From Fusobacteriota bacterium (GTDB taxonomy: Bacteria > Fusobacteriota > Fusobacteriia > JAPLKR01), in contig JAPLKR010000054.1 in assembly GCA_026387965.1 (NCBI GenBank), forward strand, positions 1 through 14,368: a DNA stretch of 14,368 nt, in the 5' to 3' direction. The notes beneath the pieces are model-generated. The model ran no database searches and was not told the origin of the DNA. It saw only the letters and a program-made list of their open reading frames with translations. Positions 14,346 to 14,368 of this stretch are shown in pieces (within the stretch, counting starts at the first letter, position 1; each line of letters begins with the position of its first letter). Position numbers and translations under genes: made by a program.

Positions 14346-14368
14346 ATGAATATTGTAACTGAAACATC
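14346..14368 (+). CDS. Start of an unrecognised gene, cut by the window edge
   Basis: ATG with AGGAG nine bases upstream opens MNIVTET, then the window ends. The good ribosome site and promoter-like leader suggest a real gene. The palindromic upstream DNA and the broken gene before it make a transposase plausible. Seven residues are too few to name a family. Confidence 0.45.

Overview
This AT-rich window reads as the chromosome of a diderm bacterium. It carries an LpxL/HtrB-type lipid A acyltransferase and kdsB (KDO activation), so the cell should make lipopolysaccharide. Strong AGGAGG-type ribosome sites and the look of ArgS suggest a Fusobacteriota-like host. That assignment is an inference from residue patterns, not from a search.

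Layout. Positions 1-952 hold the decayed 5' part of an IS3-family element on the minus strand: orfA and orfB, with stops and a frameshift, running off the left edge. From 1166 to 7065 lies a compact plus-strand housekeeping block. argS, a lipid A-type acyltransferase and kdsB end at a weak hairpin terminator. A hexapeptide-repeat acyltransferase, dtd and an RlmD-type 23S rRNA methyltransferase follow, with overlapping ends that suggest translational coupling.

The most unusual part is 7033-9788. The junction between rlmD and the following methyltransferase gene is present twice, as a 78/77-bp direct repeat with only two differences. Between the copies sits about 2.6 kb of foreign-looking DNA. 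It holds a decayed Firmicutes-type sigma-like gene, a terminator, a good promoter, two methyltransferase-like relics, and one full-length intact gene, cobQ (cobyric acid synthase). This looks like a horizontally acquired cobQ cassette whose passenger genes have rotted.

After the second repeat comes the displaced methyltransferase (9755-10321), broken by one in-frame TAA, then a zinc-ribbon methyltransferase, a terminator and a clear sigma-70 promoter. That promoter starts a second operon: a pirin, recQ and a MazG-like NTP pyrophosphohydrolase. A short membrane-protein fragment follows. The right edge holds nested inverted repeats, a possible promoter, and the first codons of an unrecognised gene, probably another mobile element.

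Overall, ordinary core genes (tRNA charging and proofreading, LPS synthesis, rRNA methylation, DNA repair, nucleotide house-cleaning) are interrupted by three patches of mobile or acquired DNA. I see no CRISPR array, defence system, tRNA or rRNA gene. No clearly new multi-gene system is evident. The repeat-flanked cobQ insert is the best candidate for follow-up.
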